Assembly: GCA_030642635.1 (NCBI GenBank)
Contig: DAOWNK010000068.1
Span: 1-12,837, forward strand
Direction of reading: 5' to 3'
DNA from: Pirellulales bacterium
Lineage (GTDB): Bacteria > Planctomycetota > Planctomycetia > Pirellulales > Thermoguttaceae
DNA length: 12,837 nucleotides
The notes under the pieces were generated by a model, which worked only from the letters and a program-made list of their open reading frames with translations, had not been told where the DNA came from and searched no databases. Position 1 is the stretch's first letter; each line of letters starts with the position of its first letter. Made by a program: the position numbers and the translations under genes. Shown one piece after another: positions 1 through 6,222 of the stretch.

Positions 1-898
1 AAAGATGCCAGTCGCTGACCTTGTTCCCGAAGCAGGTTTTGGAAATAACACTCATCGAATCGTGGTCACTGCCGCCGTCGCCCTTCAGCCGCGCCTCGAC
101 GGTGAATTCGCCGGTGCCGATATCCAGGCAGTCGCCAAGGCACAGTGCAGAAGTGCCGTCGAATCGCAACACGCGATTGCCTTGGCTGTCGGTCACCAGT
201 ATCGGACGGCAGTCCTCGTCCTCCTGCCGGGCGATCAGGCCGTTGCCCGATTGATCGACCCAACAGGCAATTTTCTTACCCGGCTCGGCCGGGATGGTGC
301 GCTGCTGGTCCTGGAACACGCCGGCGTCGGCCGTCAACCAAAGCCACAGTCCGCCCGGGCCGATCGGCTTGATCGGTCTGCCGGGCAGACTGCGCACAAA
401 GCGGCCGTGTTCCTGCTCGACGTCGTGAACAACCGCTACGCCGGTCGTATCTACCCGCGCCGCCTGCCCGGCCGTGATGCGTTGCCGCGAGACGGTCTGG
501 TTCTCGCCGGTACACTGCAACTCCAGTACGCGGTCGCGCGGGCCGAGTTTCTTCAAACACTCCCGCAGTGCAAGCCGTCGTTCTTCGAGCACGTCTGCAT
601 CGGCCGTGCGCTGCTCGGCCAGGGCGCCCACCAAATCGTCGCTGAAGATCAACCGGTCGCGTCGGGCGGTTTGGCGGAACTTCAACACCTCGAAATATGC
701 CACCCGGCACGCCCAAGCCCCGAAATTGCTCTCAGGTGAAAACTCGCCGAACTTCTTCCATAACACCATGGAGGTCTCCTGGAATACCTCGTCAGCCGAC
801 TCGGCATTGCCCAGCAGCGTGAGAATATACTTGTAGACCACACGATCGTGCGCAGCGAACAGACCAACGAACTCACCCGTGCGATCAACGTCGTTCAT
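1..898 (-). CDS. ECF-type sigma region 2 fused in frame to FecR tail and LamG domain (partial, runs off window)
   Basis: Open from ATG at 898 through 299 codons to the window edge, no stop. Residues about 8-80 read as sigma-70 region 2 (ESADEVFQET, then SNFGAWACRVAYFEVLKFRQ), in the style of the Rhodopirellula/Verrucomicrobium ECF family. Residues 108-127 (RLALRECLKKLGPRDRVLEL) match the lead-in to region 4, but the helix-turn-helix never follows. From about residue 128 the text is like the end of a FecR domain (RQRITAGQAARV) and then a LamG/concanavalin-like domain (GGLWLWLTADAG, WVDQSGNG, FTVEARLKGDGG, ISKTCFGNKVSDWHL). In planctomycetes these are normally two adjacent genes, sigma then FecR-LamG. 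The single ORF looks like an in-frame deletion that joined them and removed sigma region 4, so a working sigma factor is unlikely. A deliberate fusion or a sequence error cannot be excluded. No good Shine-Dalgarno precedes the ATG. Confidence 0.75.
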   Translation of the reverse strand, partial: MNDVDRTGEFVGLFAAHDRVVYKYILTLLGNAESADEVFQETSMVLWKKFGEFSPESNFGAWACRVAYFEVLKFRQTARRDRLIFSDDLVGALAEQRTADADVLEERRLALRECLKKLGPRDRVLELQCTGENQTVSRQRITAGQAARVDTTGVAVVHDVEQEHGRFVRSLPGRPIKPIGPGGLWLWLTADAGVFQDQQRTIPAEPGKKIACWVDQSGNGLIARQEDEDCRPILVTDSQGNRVLRFDGTSALCLGDCLDIGTGEFTVEARLKGDGGSDHDSMSVISKTCFGNKVSDWHL

Positions 899-1093
899 TG
901 TCAAGCGACTTCACCGAAAAAAGAGACGCCGTTTATGTGTGTGGGATATACCCTTCTATAATAACTACAACGCAAGCGTGGAGTTTTCGTATTTCGGATT
1001 TTTCGGATTTTGCAATTATGAGAACATTGCTGAAGGGCCAGCAGCAAACCCACCACCGTCGGGGGGGAGAGGGGTGGCCGACAAAGAGACGAG

Positions 1094-1182
1094 ACCGCTT
1101 GCGGCTTAGCAATGCACTACGCTACCGCCGGGCAAGCCCGGCCGCTACACGCTTATTCCGGCTGAGAAGCCGCGAGCGGCTG
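1094..1182. repeat. Cluster of GC-rich palindromes (REP/MITE-like imperfect inverted repeat)
   Basis: The 289-bp gap between the sigma fusion and the 728-aa gene holds nested hairpins. The centre is GCCGGGCAAGCCCGGC (1127-1142). Flanking it are CCGCTTGCGGC near 1096, CGGCT-GAGA-AGCCG (1159-1172) and AGCCGC-GA-GCGGCT (1168-1181). The left arm and the reverse complement of the right arm share CCGCTnGCGGCTT at the outer end and a G/CTA-rich step before GCCGGGC at the inner end, so the whole behaves as one imperfect inverted repeat of about 89 bp. It lies 6-94 bases past the stop of the 728-aa gene and could help end its transcription, although no T-run follows. Its arm word GTGTAGCGGCCG also starts the element at 9661. 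The rest of the gap (899-1093) shows only short TTTCGGAT direct repeats around 988-1008. Confidence 0.6.
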
Positions 1183-1187
1183 TAATA

Positions 1188-3374
1188 CTACTGTTCCACG
1201 TCGCTGAACTCAGTCAGAGAGTGACTGACCAACGCACCGTCCTGGAAATAGCTTTCGACGGTCACTTTGCGCAGCACCGCGAGCACTTCCATGACGGTTT
1301 GCACCTGCGAGACGACGGCTTCGTGGTTGCCTTCGGACTGCTGTGTAATTTTCTCTACGGCCAGATCGACCCAAGGTTTGGCGGCGTTGAGCAGCACCGA
1401 CCAATCGAACACTACGGCGACCGCACGCGGTTGGTCGGCGTCGGTCAGCACGCCGCCGACCGCCGGTGTGGTATGCTCAAGCAGCCGCTCGGTGTGATTC
1501 GGCGAGGTAGACGCCACGGCCACGGAATCGGACACCCCGAACGTCAGTGCGATCTGCTCGTCAACGCCCCACTGTTCCGGCAGCACGTATGTGTAGAGCG
1601 TGCCGGCGGGACATTTTGCGACCTTCGGCCGAGGGATGGTGAAATCTTCGGGAATCGACTCCGGTTCCATTTGGCGTATGACATCGATCAGGGCGTCGAG
1701 CACCGCCTGGTATTCGGCGCACCCCTTGCGCAGCAACTCCGCGTCACTTACGCCCAGCACCAACGCCGGTTCGATCATCGGCATCGGCTCTTCGGTGGCC
1801 GGCAACGACTCGACGAACTGCTTGCTGGTCAGTTGCACGTCGATCACAATTGCCGACTGTCCGTCGGCCAAGGCCGGGAAAAGCATGTTTCGATTGGCGT
1901 TGTCCACACGTTCGACCAACGGGAGGACCAGCTTGGCGAACTTCTCGAATTTTTCCCGATCGTTCTTGCCCATCTGCGGAAGGCCGTACTGCTGAAAATA
2001 GCCGTAGGCCACCTTGATCCACTTGACCAGCACATCGTAGTCCTCCGGCGAGCATTTTCCTCGGGCGACCACCGCCAACGCCGGCCGGCCGCCGACGTGC
2101 CGGAACAGGCCCAGCGGTTTCGAGCCGTTGAGTTGCCAGTTTCGGCTCCAGTTATACTGGTACGCCTCAATGCCTTGATCGGTCAGGAAGCTGAGAGCCA
2201 TGTTCGGCCCGGCGACGGGCATTACCCGCTTCAACTCCGCCGCTAGAGAGCCGACGTCCTTGCGGATTTGCGATTCTTGCTCGTCGGTCAACTCGGCCAT
2301 CGGCAGCATCTCGTCGACCGCCTTGGCCATGTCGTCGATTTGACTGTAATTTTGCTGACACATCGCCTTGCTTATGTAGGTGATGTCAGTGATCCGTTTG
2401 TCGGCGAATTTTTCCAGCGGCTTGAACTCGGGGCGGTCGATCAGCCGCTTGCCGGCGCCCAGCCGGACCAATGCGTCGGTCGATGAACCGATAGACAGCA
2501 GCACGTAATCGTTGCGCACGCCCAGTGCAATCACTAACTTTTGGCTCTTGATCCGGTCGATCATCTTGGAGATGGTCTCTTTATCCATATTCAATTCGTT
2601 GAGTTCATCCATGGGCAACTCGTCCCATGGGATCATCTTGCCGTCGAGCGATAGGACAAGGTATTGATGTCCGGCGATTTCTGTCTTTTTGAAGCAACCT
2701 TTCGTCTTCTCTTGTGCTTCCAACACGGCAGTGGCCAGCTTCTCGAGCTTATCCAATTGCCTGGTTGCCTTTTCGGTATCCTTCAGTTTGAACCCGACGA
2801 CCATGTTCGGCACGGTAATTTTATCGATGTTGTCGGACAACACCTTCATAAACATGGCTGCCTGGATATTGTCCTGGTCGATATTTTCATTTTGGCCTGC
2901 CAAAAGCACCATGAGCGGAGTGCATTGGTTTGCGCCGTTGATCGCCTGCATCAGTTGCACGAACTCGACCCAACTCTCGTCGCCGTAGAAGAAGACCTCG
3001 TCGGAGGTCATCTCTACGAGCAGGCCGACGATTTCTTGTATCTCGGGGTTTTCCATGGCCGCTTTGAACTGGCCGGCGGGGCCCTGCGGATTTGCGGCCT
3101 GGATGTGGTACATCGCAAGTCCCATCTGTACGACGGGCATGTTCTTGAGTTTCGACCATGCACGGCTGCCTGCGATCGCCTCGATCTGCTCGCGGTTGCG
3201 CAGCAGCGTGCAGTAGAACGCGGCGTCCGCCGGCACAAGTTTCAGCGAGATATCCAGTGTGTCCAGCGGCGCGGCGGCGGTCGCCGGTTGCATGGCCGGT
3301 AGTCCGACCACCAAAACTGTGACAACCGTTATTATCAACGCCCAATGCCATTTGCGTGCAAAATGATTGACCAT
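1188..3374 (-). CDS. Large exported protein of unknown function, 728 aa
   Basis: The N-terminus is a clear Sec signal peptide: a basic start with K8, a hydrophobic core ALIITVVTVLVVGLP at about residues 12-26, and a small-residue cleavage zone PATAAAP near 30-36. The mature protein opens with LVPADAAFYCTLLRN, a start style seen in planctomycete exported proteins related to DUF3352, but I cannot assign the family firmly. I see no catalytic motif, no second membrane span and no covalent anchor (no lipobox, no C-terminal helix), so a soluble periplasmic protein is the simplest reading. It appears to have two mixed alpha/beta halves (about 45-400 and 430-728), with a charged coiled-coil-prone stretch around 200-235. 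The ATG at 3374 is supported by AAGGGGA seven bases upstream and by the signal peptide starting there. It stands alone, with its own candidate promoter at 3510-3537. Confidence 0.85.
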   Translation of the reverse strand: MVNHFARKWHWALIITVVTVLVVGLPAMQPATAAAPLDTLDISLKLVPADAAFYCTLLRNREQIEAIAGSRAWSKLKNMPVVQMGLAMYHIQAANPQGPAGQFKAAMENPEIQEIVGLLVEMTSDEVFFYGDESWVEFVQLMQAINGANQCTPLMVLLAGQNENIDQDNIQAAMFMKVLSDNIDKITVPNMVVGFKLKDTEKATRQLDKLEKLATAVLEAQEKTKGCFKKTEIAGHQYLVLSLDGKMIPWDELPMDELNELNMDKETISKMIDRIKSQKLVIALGVRNDYVLLSIGSSTDALVRLGAGKRLIDRPEFKPLEKFADKRITDITYISKAMCQQNYSQIDDMAKAVDEMLPMAELTDEQESQIRKDVGSLAAELKRVMPVAGPNMALSFLTDQGIEAYQYNWSRNWQLNGSKPLGLFRHVGGRPALAVVARGKCSPEDYDVLVKWIKVAYGYFQQYGLPQMGKNDREKFEKFAKLVLPLVERVDNANRNMLFPALADGQSAIVIDVQLTSKQFVESLPATEEPMPMIEPALVLGVSDAELLRKGCAEYQAVLDALIDVIRQMEPESIPEDFTIPRPKVAKCPAGTLYTYVLPEQWGVDEQIALTFGVSDSVAVASTSPNHTERLLEHTTPAVGGVLTDADQPRAVAVVFDWSVLLNAAKPWVDLAVEKITQQSEGNHEAVVSQVQTVMEVLAVLRKVTVESYFQDGALVSHSLTEFSDVEQ

Positions 3375-3381
3375 GAAAATG

Positions 3382-3388
3382 TCCCCTT
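3382..3388 (-). promoter_or_regulatory. Shine-Dalgarno of the 728-aa gene
   Basis: Minus-strand AAGGGGA, seven bases before the ATG at 3374. It is the strongest ribosome-binding site seen for a minus-strand gene here and fixes this start. Confidence 0.75.
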
Positions 3389-3419
3389 GTATGAGAGTTT
3401 AGCCGCTCCAACAAAACCA

Positions 3420-3479
3420 GCGAGCCGTGGGGTTTATCCCCACGCAAAGCTTTGCCCCAGGATAAACCTGGGGGCTCGC
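3420..3479. repeat. 60-nt gapless four-stem palindromic element
   Basis: Every base except two 5-nt loops lies in a perfect inverted repeat. The outer arms are GCGAGCC (3420-3426) and GGCTCGC (3473-3479). Between them, with no spare base, are three abutting hairpins: GTGGGG-TTTAT-CCCCAC (3427-3443), the perfect palindrome GCAAAGCTTTGC (3444-3455), and CCCAGG-ATAAA-CCTGGG (3456-3472). The first and third are variants of each other in inverse orientation, so the whole is also one long imperfect palindrome. It lies 46 bases upstream of the 728-aa start, between that ATG and its candidate promoter, so it would be in the mRNA leader. It could be a small dispersed palindromic repeat or a folded leader RNA. 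A 14-nt AT palindrome CTTATT-GT-AATAAG follows at 3487-3500. The remaining bases of this 317-bp gap (3538-3652) show nothing I recognise. Confidence 0.85.
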
Positions 3480-3509
3480 AGATTGACTTATTGTAATAAG
3501 GATAGCGTA

Positions 3510-3537
3510 CTTATAGCGAGATGTGTGGTCCAAACAA
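3510..3537 (-). promoter_or_regulatory. Candidate promoter of the 728-aa gene
   Basis: On the minus strand, TTGTTT (3537-3532), 16 bases, then TATAAG (3515-3510). The -10 matches the consensus at five of six positions and the -35 at three. Initiation near 3503 would give a leader of about 130 nt containing the 60-nt palindrome. Confidence 0.35.
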
Positions 3538-3652
3538 GAAGAAATGGTCATGCGTCGGCGAGAAAAACCGTCCCACAATTGCCATTTTTGCCCCCTTTTT
3601 GGCGAAAGACATGCCAAATATACGCCGTAGTGAGTGGCGCGTCAAGAAGAGA

Positions 3653-3667
3653 CCGCCGTACCGGCGG
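3653..3667 (-). terminator. Candidate terminator hairpin after the 189-aa gene
   Basis: CCGCCG-loop-CGGCGG, a six-base GC stem with a 3-base loop, 24 bases past the stop at 3692. On the minus strand it is followed by TCTCTTCTTG, a pyrimidine-rich but not pure T tail, so the call is moderate. Confidence 0.45.
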
Positions 3668-3691
3668 CTTGAATTCGACACGTGGCGGCGA

Positions 3692-4261
3692 TTACCCAGG
3701 CTCAGCGGGCAGGTCGCGTAGATGCGGCGGCGGGGAGGCGGGAGGCAGCGGCTGATGGTACGTCTCGGCCCAGTCTTCGCGATCCTCCTCGGTTGCGTAG
3801 TAACGGAGCCAGATGTCCGGATCGCCGCTTACACCGGTGCAATCCCAGTGCAGGTAATTGTTCGGCCGGTCGATCTTCTTTTCCCGCGCAGGGAGAATGT
3901 CGCGGAAGATCATGCAGTACAGTTCGCGGTCGCTTAGATGATCGGTAAAGTCCAGCACGATCTGTTTTTGGAACAGCTTTTCTATTACGTTCCAGAGTAT
4001 TTTGTGCAGGATTTCGTCGTCCAGCGCGTCGGGTCGCGGCGGGCGCAGCTCCGGCTCGAACCATCGGCAGACCGGCAACACGGGCGCCTGTTCCCAGGCC
4101 AACATGCAGGCGAGAAACTCGTTTTCCGCCGCAAGCGTCCAGTGCTGAATGTTTACCCGGCTGATGGATTCATCGAAGTAGCGTTCCAACTCGTCGCGCA
4201 GCTCGGCGTTGCGCATCAGCAGTTCGACTTCGTCTGGTTGTGGACGACGAGTATTGAACAT
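3692..4261 (-). CDS. Hypothetical protein, 189 aa, planctomycete style
   Basis: I do not recognise a named family. The protein is acidic and rich in tryptophan, aspartate and leucine. The first 30 residues (VELLMRNAELRDELERYFDE) look helical. A central stretch has ENEFLACMLAWEQAPVLP and LDFTDHLSDRELYCMIFRDI; a more C-terminal stretch has NNYLHWDCTG and WLRYYATEEDREDW. The tail from about 168 is proline-rich (PLPPASPPPH) and probably disordered. There is no signal peptide or membrane span, so it is likely cytoplasmic. The repeated W/Y and acidic blocks recall uncharacterised conserved proteins of Pirellulales as far as I remember, which needs a search. No clear Shine-Dalgarno precedes the ATG: AAGGATAGG sits about 11-15 bases upstream. 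It is a monocistron between two terminator-like hairpins. Confidence 0.75.
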   Translation of the reverse strand: MFNTRRPQPDEVELLMRNAELRDELERYFDESISRVNIQHWTLAAENEFLACMLAWEQAPVLPVCRWFEPELRPPRPDALDDEILHKILWNVIEKLFQKQIVLDFTDHLSDRELYCMIFRDILPAREKKIDRPNNYLHWDCTGVSGDPDIWLRYYATEEDREDWAETYHQPLPPASPPPHLRDLPAEPG

Positions 4262-4496
4262 GGAACGGCTAACCTATCCTTACTGCATTAAACTGGCCCG
4301 GGAAAGTGTGCAGGGCAACCCCTGCTTGCAATCTTTGAGTTTAACAAGAACCGCCGGGGTTTCCAAGTCCCTGCACCGCCGAGGTTCAGGGTTCACAGAA
4401 ATTGCCGTATTGGAATCGTTACAACCGAAATTTAACTGCGGTACGATCGGAAGAATTGGAAAATTTGCAACCAGTATTTCCTTTGTTTAGAAAGCA

Positions 4497-4514
4497 CGCC
4501 GCGTGGACGCGGCG
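4497..4514 (-). terminator. Candidate terminator after rpiB
   Basis: CGCCGCG-TGGA-CGCGGCG, a perfect seven-base GC stem with a tetraloop, starting one base after the rpiB stop (TAG at 4518-4516). On the minus strand TGCTTTCTAAAC follows, a short interrupted T stretch. The 254-bp gap beyond it contains a weaker hairpin GCAGGG-CAAC-CCCTGC (4310-4325) upstream of the 189-aa gene and nothing else I recognise. Confidence 0.5.
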
Positions 4515-4515
4515 G

Positions 4516-4971
4516 CTAAACTTCCTCTTTGATTCTCCGCTCCAACTCGGTGATTTTCTCGATGCGTCTGGCATGGCGTCCGCCCTCGAACGGTGTGGAG
4601 AGCCATAGCTCGATCACCCGGTCGATCAACCGTTCGCCCAGCAAGTCGGCCGAGAAGCACAGAATATTGGTGTCGTTGTGCCGTCGGCTCATCTCGGCCG
4701 TCAGATCGTCGTGGCAGGTGGCGGCTCGAACGCCGTGAAATTTATTGGCGACAATGCACATTCCCAATCCGGAGCCGCAGACAAGTATCCCACGCTCAAC
4801 CTCGCCGCGGCCGACCTTCTCGGCAACCGCCGCTGCGATGTCGGGATAATCCACCGCGTCGCTCGTAAAGGTCCCAACGTCGTCGACTTCGTGTCCGAGC
4901 CGTTTAAGCAGATCGGTTACCTTCGATCGGATTGAAAAGCCTCGATGATCCGTACCGACTGCAATTTTCAT
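4516..4971 (-). CDS. rpiB: Ribose-5-phosphate isomerase B
   Basis: 151 aa, the usual length of RpiB/LacAB-family isomerases, which interconvert ribose 5-phosphate and ribulose 5-phosphate in the cytoplasmic pentose phosphate pathway. The sequence starts MKIAVGTDHRGF with the family's D8-H9 pair, has DYPDIA (41-46), the loop with the catalytic cysteine GILVCGSGLGM (C65), and ATCHDDLTAEMSRRHNDTNIL (broken here only for description: CHDD at 86-89, RRHND at 96-100). The length and motifs are complete. The ATG at 4971 overlaps the stop of the upstream TsaC-YwlE gene as ATGA and has no Shine-Dalgarno of its own, so it is probably translationally coupled. An in-frame extension reaching 5421 was discarded because its extra sequence is the upstream gene read out of frame. 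The order tsaC/sua5, ywlE, rpiB is the classic ywlC-ywlE-ywlF neighbourhood of Bacillus. Confidence 0.95.
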   Translation of the reverse strand: MKIAVGTDHRGFSIRSKVTDLLKRLGHEVDDVGTFTSDAVDYPDIAAAVAEKVGRGEVERGILVCGSGLGMCIVANKFHGVRAATCHDDLTAEMSRRHNDTNILCFSADLLGERLIDRVIELWLSTPFEGGRHARRIEKITELERRIKEEV

Positions 4972-6098
4972 ATCGTTACAATATCCAATTCGTCCAATCG
5001 TTTTTCCAATGCCGTGCGAATTTGGACCGCGCACTGCCGGTATCGTTCCACCGGACCACCGATCGGGTCGGGGATGTCCGAGCCGTCGCGGCAGAGTTGC
5101 CTGGTTCGCTCGGCCGCTTCCGGCCATCGGGCCGTAATCGCCTCGCGGTGCGACCGAGTCATAGTATAAACCACATCGGCATGTCGCACCAGTGGTTCGC
5201 TGATCGGCTGTGTGCCGTGATCGTCGAGATACAGGCCCATCTCGGCCGCTACTTGTACGGCCTCGGTGCTGGCGCTGCCCCCCATCATGGCGGCAATTCC
5301 CGCCGACATCACGATTATCCCGCGCCGGTCTAACTCGTCGATCTCGCAGCCTAGCCTTTTGGCCAACATATCGCGGCAGATGGCCTCGGCCATCGGGCTG
5401 CGACACGTGTTGCCGGTGCACACCAGCAATATCGCCATGCTCGCCAGACGCCGCAAGGTTTTTTCAGATACTACGCCAAGGCGTAGTATCTCGTAGCGAT
5501 CTCCTTTAAGGTGGACGACCGAAGAGGGCCGGCCGAACCGGCACGGTCCGTCATCCAGCACCATGTCGATCTTCTCGCCGACCGCTTCGAGCACATCTTC
5601 GGCGGTGACCGCATCGCTGTGACCGGTCAGATTTGCACTGGACAGCACCAGCGGCCCGGTCAACATCCGCAGCACGTCGAGGATCACCTGGTGGTCCGGC
5701 ACTCGCAGGCCGACGGCGCCTTCCGGCGAGACGGCCTGACGAACTTTGGCCGACAGCCGGCGGATCAGGCTGTCCTGGTGGGTGTCGCTGACAACCAGTG
5801 TGACCGGCCCGGGCCAACAGCGACGCGCCAGCCGCTGCGCCAAACGGCTCATTTCTGGAATGTAATCGAATGCCTCCTCGGCACTTTTCACTGCCAGCGC
5901 CATCGGGTGTCCGGCCTTGCGACCCTTCACTTCAACAAGCCTGGCAACCGCCCGTTCGTCCAAGGCGCTGGCCGCCAGGCCGTATACCGTCTCGGTCGGC
6001 AGCGCCACCAGCTTTCCTTCGGCCAGTGCCTGGACCGTCCGATGCACCACATCGCGATAATCCTCCGCTGCTCGGACATCGATCACCACCGGCGGCAT
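4968..6098 (-). CDS. Fusion of threonylcarbamoyl-AMP synthase (TsaC/Sua5/YwlC) and YwlE-type low-molecular-weight phosphatase
   Basis: 376 aa from ATG 6098, chosen because AGGA lies 10 bases upstream and because everything upstream is a G/C-run repeat. Residues about 10-210 are a YrdC/Sua5 domain: LPTETVYGLAASA (33-45), the K58-G-R60 pair, CWPGPVTLVV (94-103) and S154-A-N156. It would make threonylcarbamoyl-AMP from threonine, bicarbonate and ATP for the t6A modification of ANN-decoding tRNAs. It lacks the extra C-terminal Sua5 domain. Residues about 222-376 are a complete low-molecular-weight phosphatase: P-loop VCTGNTCRSPMAEA with C227 and R233, and the acid loop DIPDPIGG with D344. T231 in the P-loop corresponds to the threonine that marks the arginine phosphatase YwlE, where tyrosine phosphatases have a bulky residue. 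Only about ten residues link the two domains. Met221 could be a second start, but no ribosome site precedes it. It ends in the ATGA shared with rpiB. Confidence 0.92.
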   Translation of the reverse strand: MPPVVIDVRAAEDYRDVVHRTVQALAEGKLVALPTETVYGLAASALDERAVARLVEVKGRKAGHPMALAVKSAEEAFDYIPEMSRLAQRLARRCWPGPVTLVVSDTHQDSLIRRLSAKVRQAVSPEGAVGLRVPDHQVILDVLRMLTGPLVLSSANLTGHSDAVTAEDVLEAVGEKIDMVLDDGPCRFGRPSSVVHLKGDRYEILRLGVVSEKTLRRLASMAILLVCTGNTCRSPMAEAICRDMLAKRLGCEIDELDRRGIIVMSAGIAAMMGGSASTEAVQVAAEMGLYLDDHGTQPISEPLVRHADVVYTMTRSHREAITARWPEAAERTRQLCRDGSDIPDPIGGPVERYRQCAVQIRTALEKRLDELDIVTI

Positions 6099-6108
6099 GG
6101 TATATGAT

Positions 6109-6112
6109 TCCT
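6109..6112 (-). promoter_or_regulatory. Shine-Dalgarno deciding the TsaC-YwlE start
   Basis: Minus-strand AGGA, 10 bases before ATG 6098. It favours this start over an in-frame ATG at 6308, which would translate the purine/pyrimidine repeat and the end of the epimerase gene. Confidence 0.5.
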
Positions 6113-6140
6113 GGTTGACGAAACGCCTTAGTGTATCAAG

Positions 6141-6218
6141 AAAAAGGGGGACGGGGGAAGGGGGAAGGGGGAAGGAAAACTCTCTCCTCCCTCTTCTCCC
6201 CCTTCCCCCTTCCCCCTT
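6141..6218. repeat. Purine/pyrimidine inverted repeat with four G5 runs (quadruplex-prone)
   Basis: On the plus strand there are four GGGGG runs at 6146, 6153, 6160 and 6167, each separated by two bases, a textbook G-quadruplex pattern. After about 26 bases come three CCCCC runs separated by TT at 6198, 6205 and 6212. The (GGGGGAA)n and (CCCCCTT)n parts are complementary, so a long GC hairpin is the alternative fold. It sits 5 bases past the epimerase stop and about 40 bases before the TsaC-YwlE start, where it may terminate or attenuate read-through between them. Confidence 0.75.
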
Positions 6219-6222
6219 CTCT

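Noticed and set aside
5..739. Plus-strand ORF of 244 codons
   Set aside because: Antisense to the sigma/LamG ORF, whose minus-strand reading shows recognisable domains. The plus reading does not.
899..904. TTGACA immediately before the sigma ATG on the minus strand
   Set aside because: As a -35 it would start transcription inside the coding sequence, and no matching -10 lies about 17 bases further on, so it is probably coincidental.
1221..2246. Long plus-strand ORF (341 codons) opposite the 728-aa gene
   Set aside because: Its protein is histidine/arginine/glutamine-rich with no family motif, and it is the antisense of a gene with a signal peptide and a strong ribosome site. The same applies to the plus-strand frame at 2664-3302.
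3420..3479. tRNA or tRNA-like cloverleaf
   Set aside because: Stem sizes, 5-nt loops and the absence of a GTTC-type T-loop or seven-base anticodon loop do not fit a tRNA.
4972..5421. 150-residue N-terminal extension of RpiB
   Set aside because: It is the phosphatase domain read in the wrong frame. RpiB family homology begins at MKIAVGTDHRG with an ATGA overlap.
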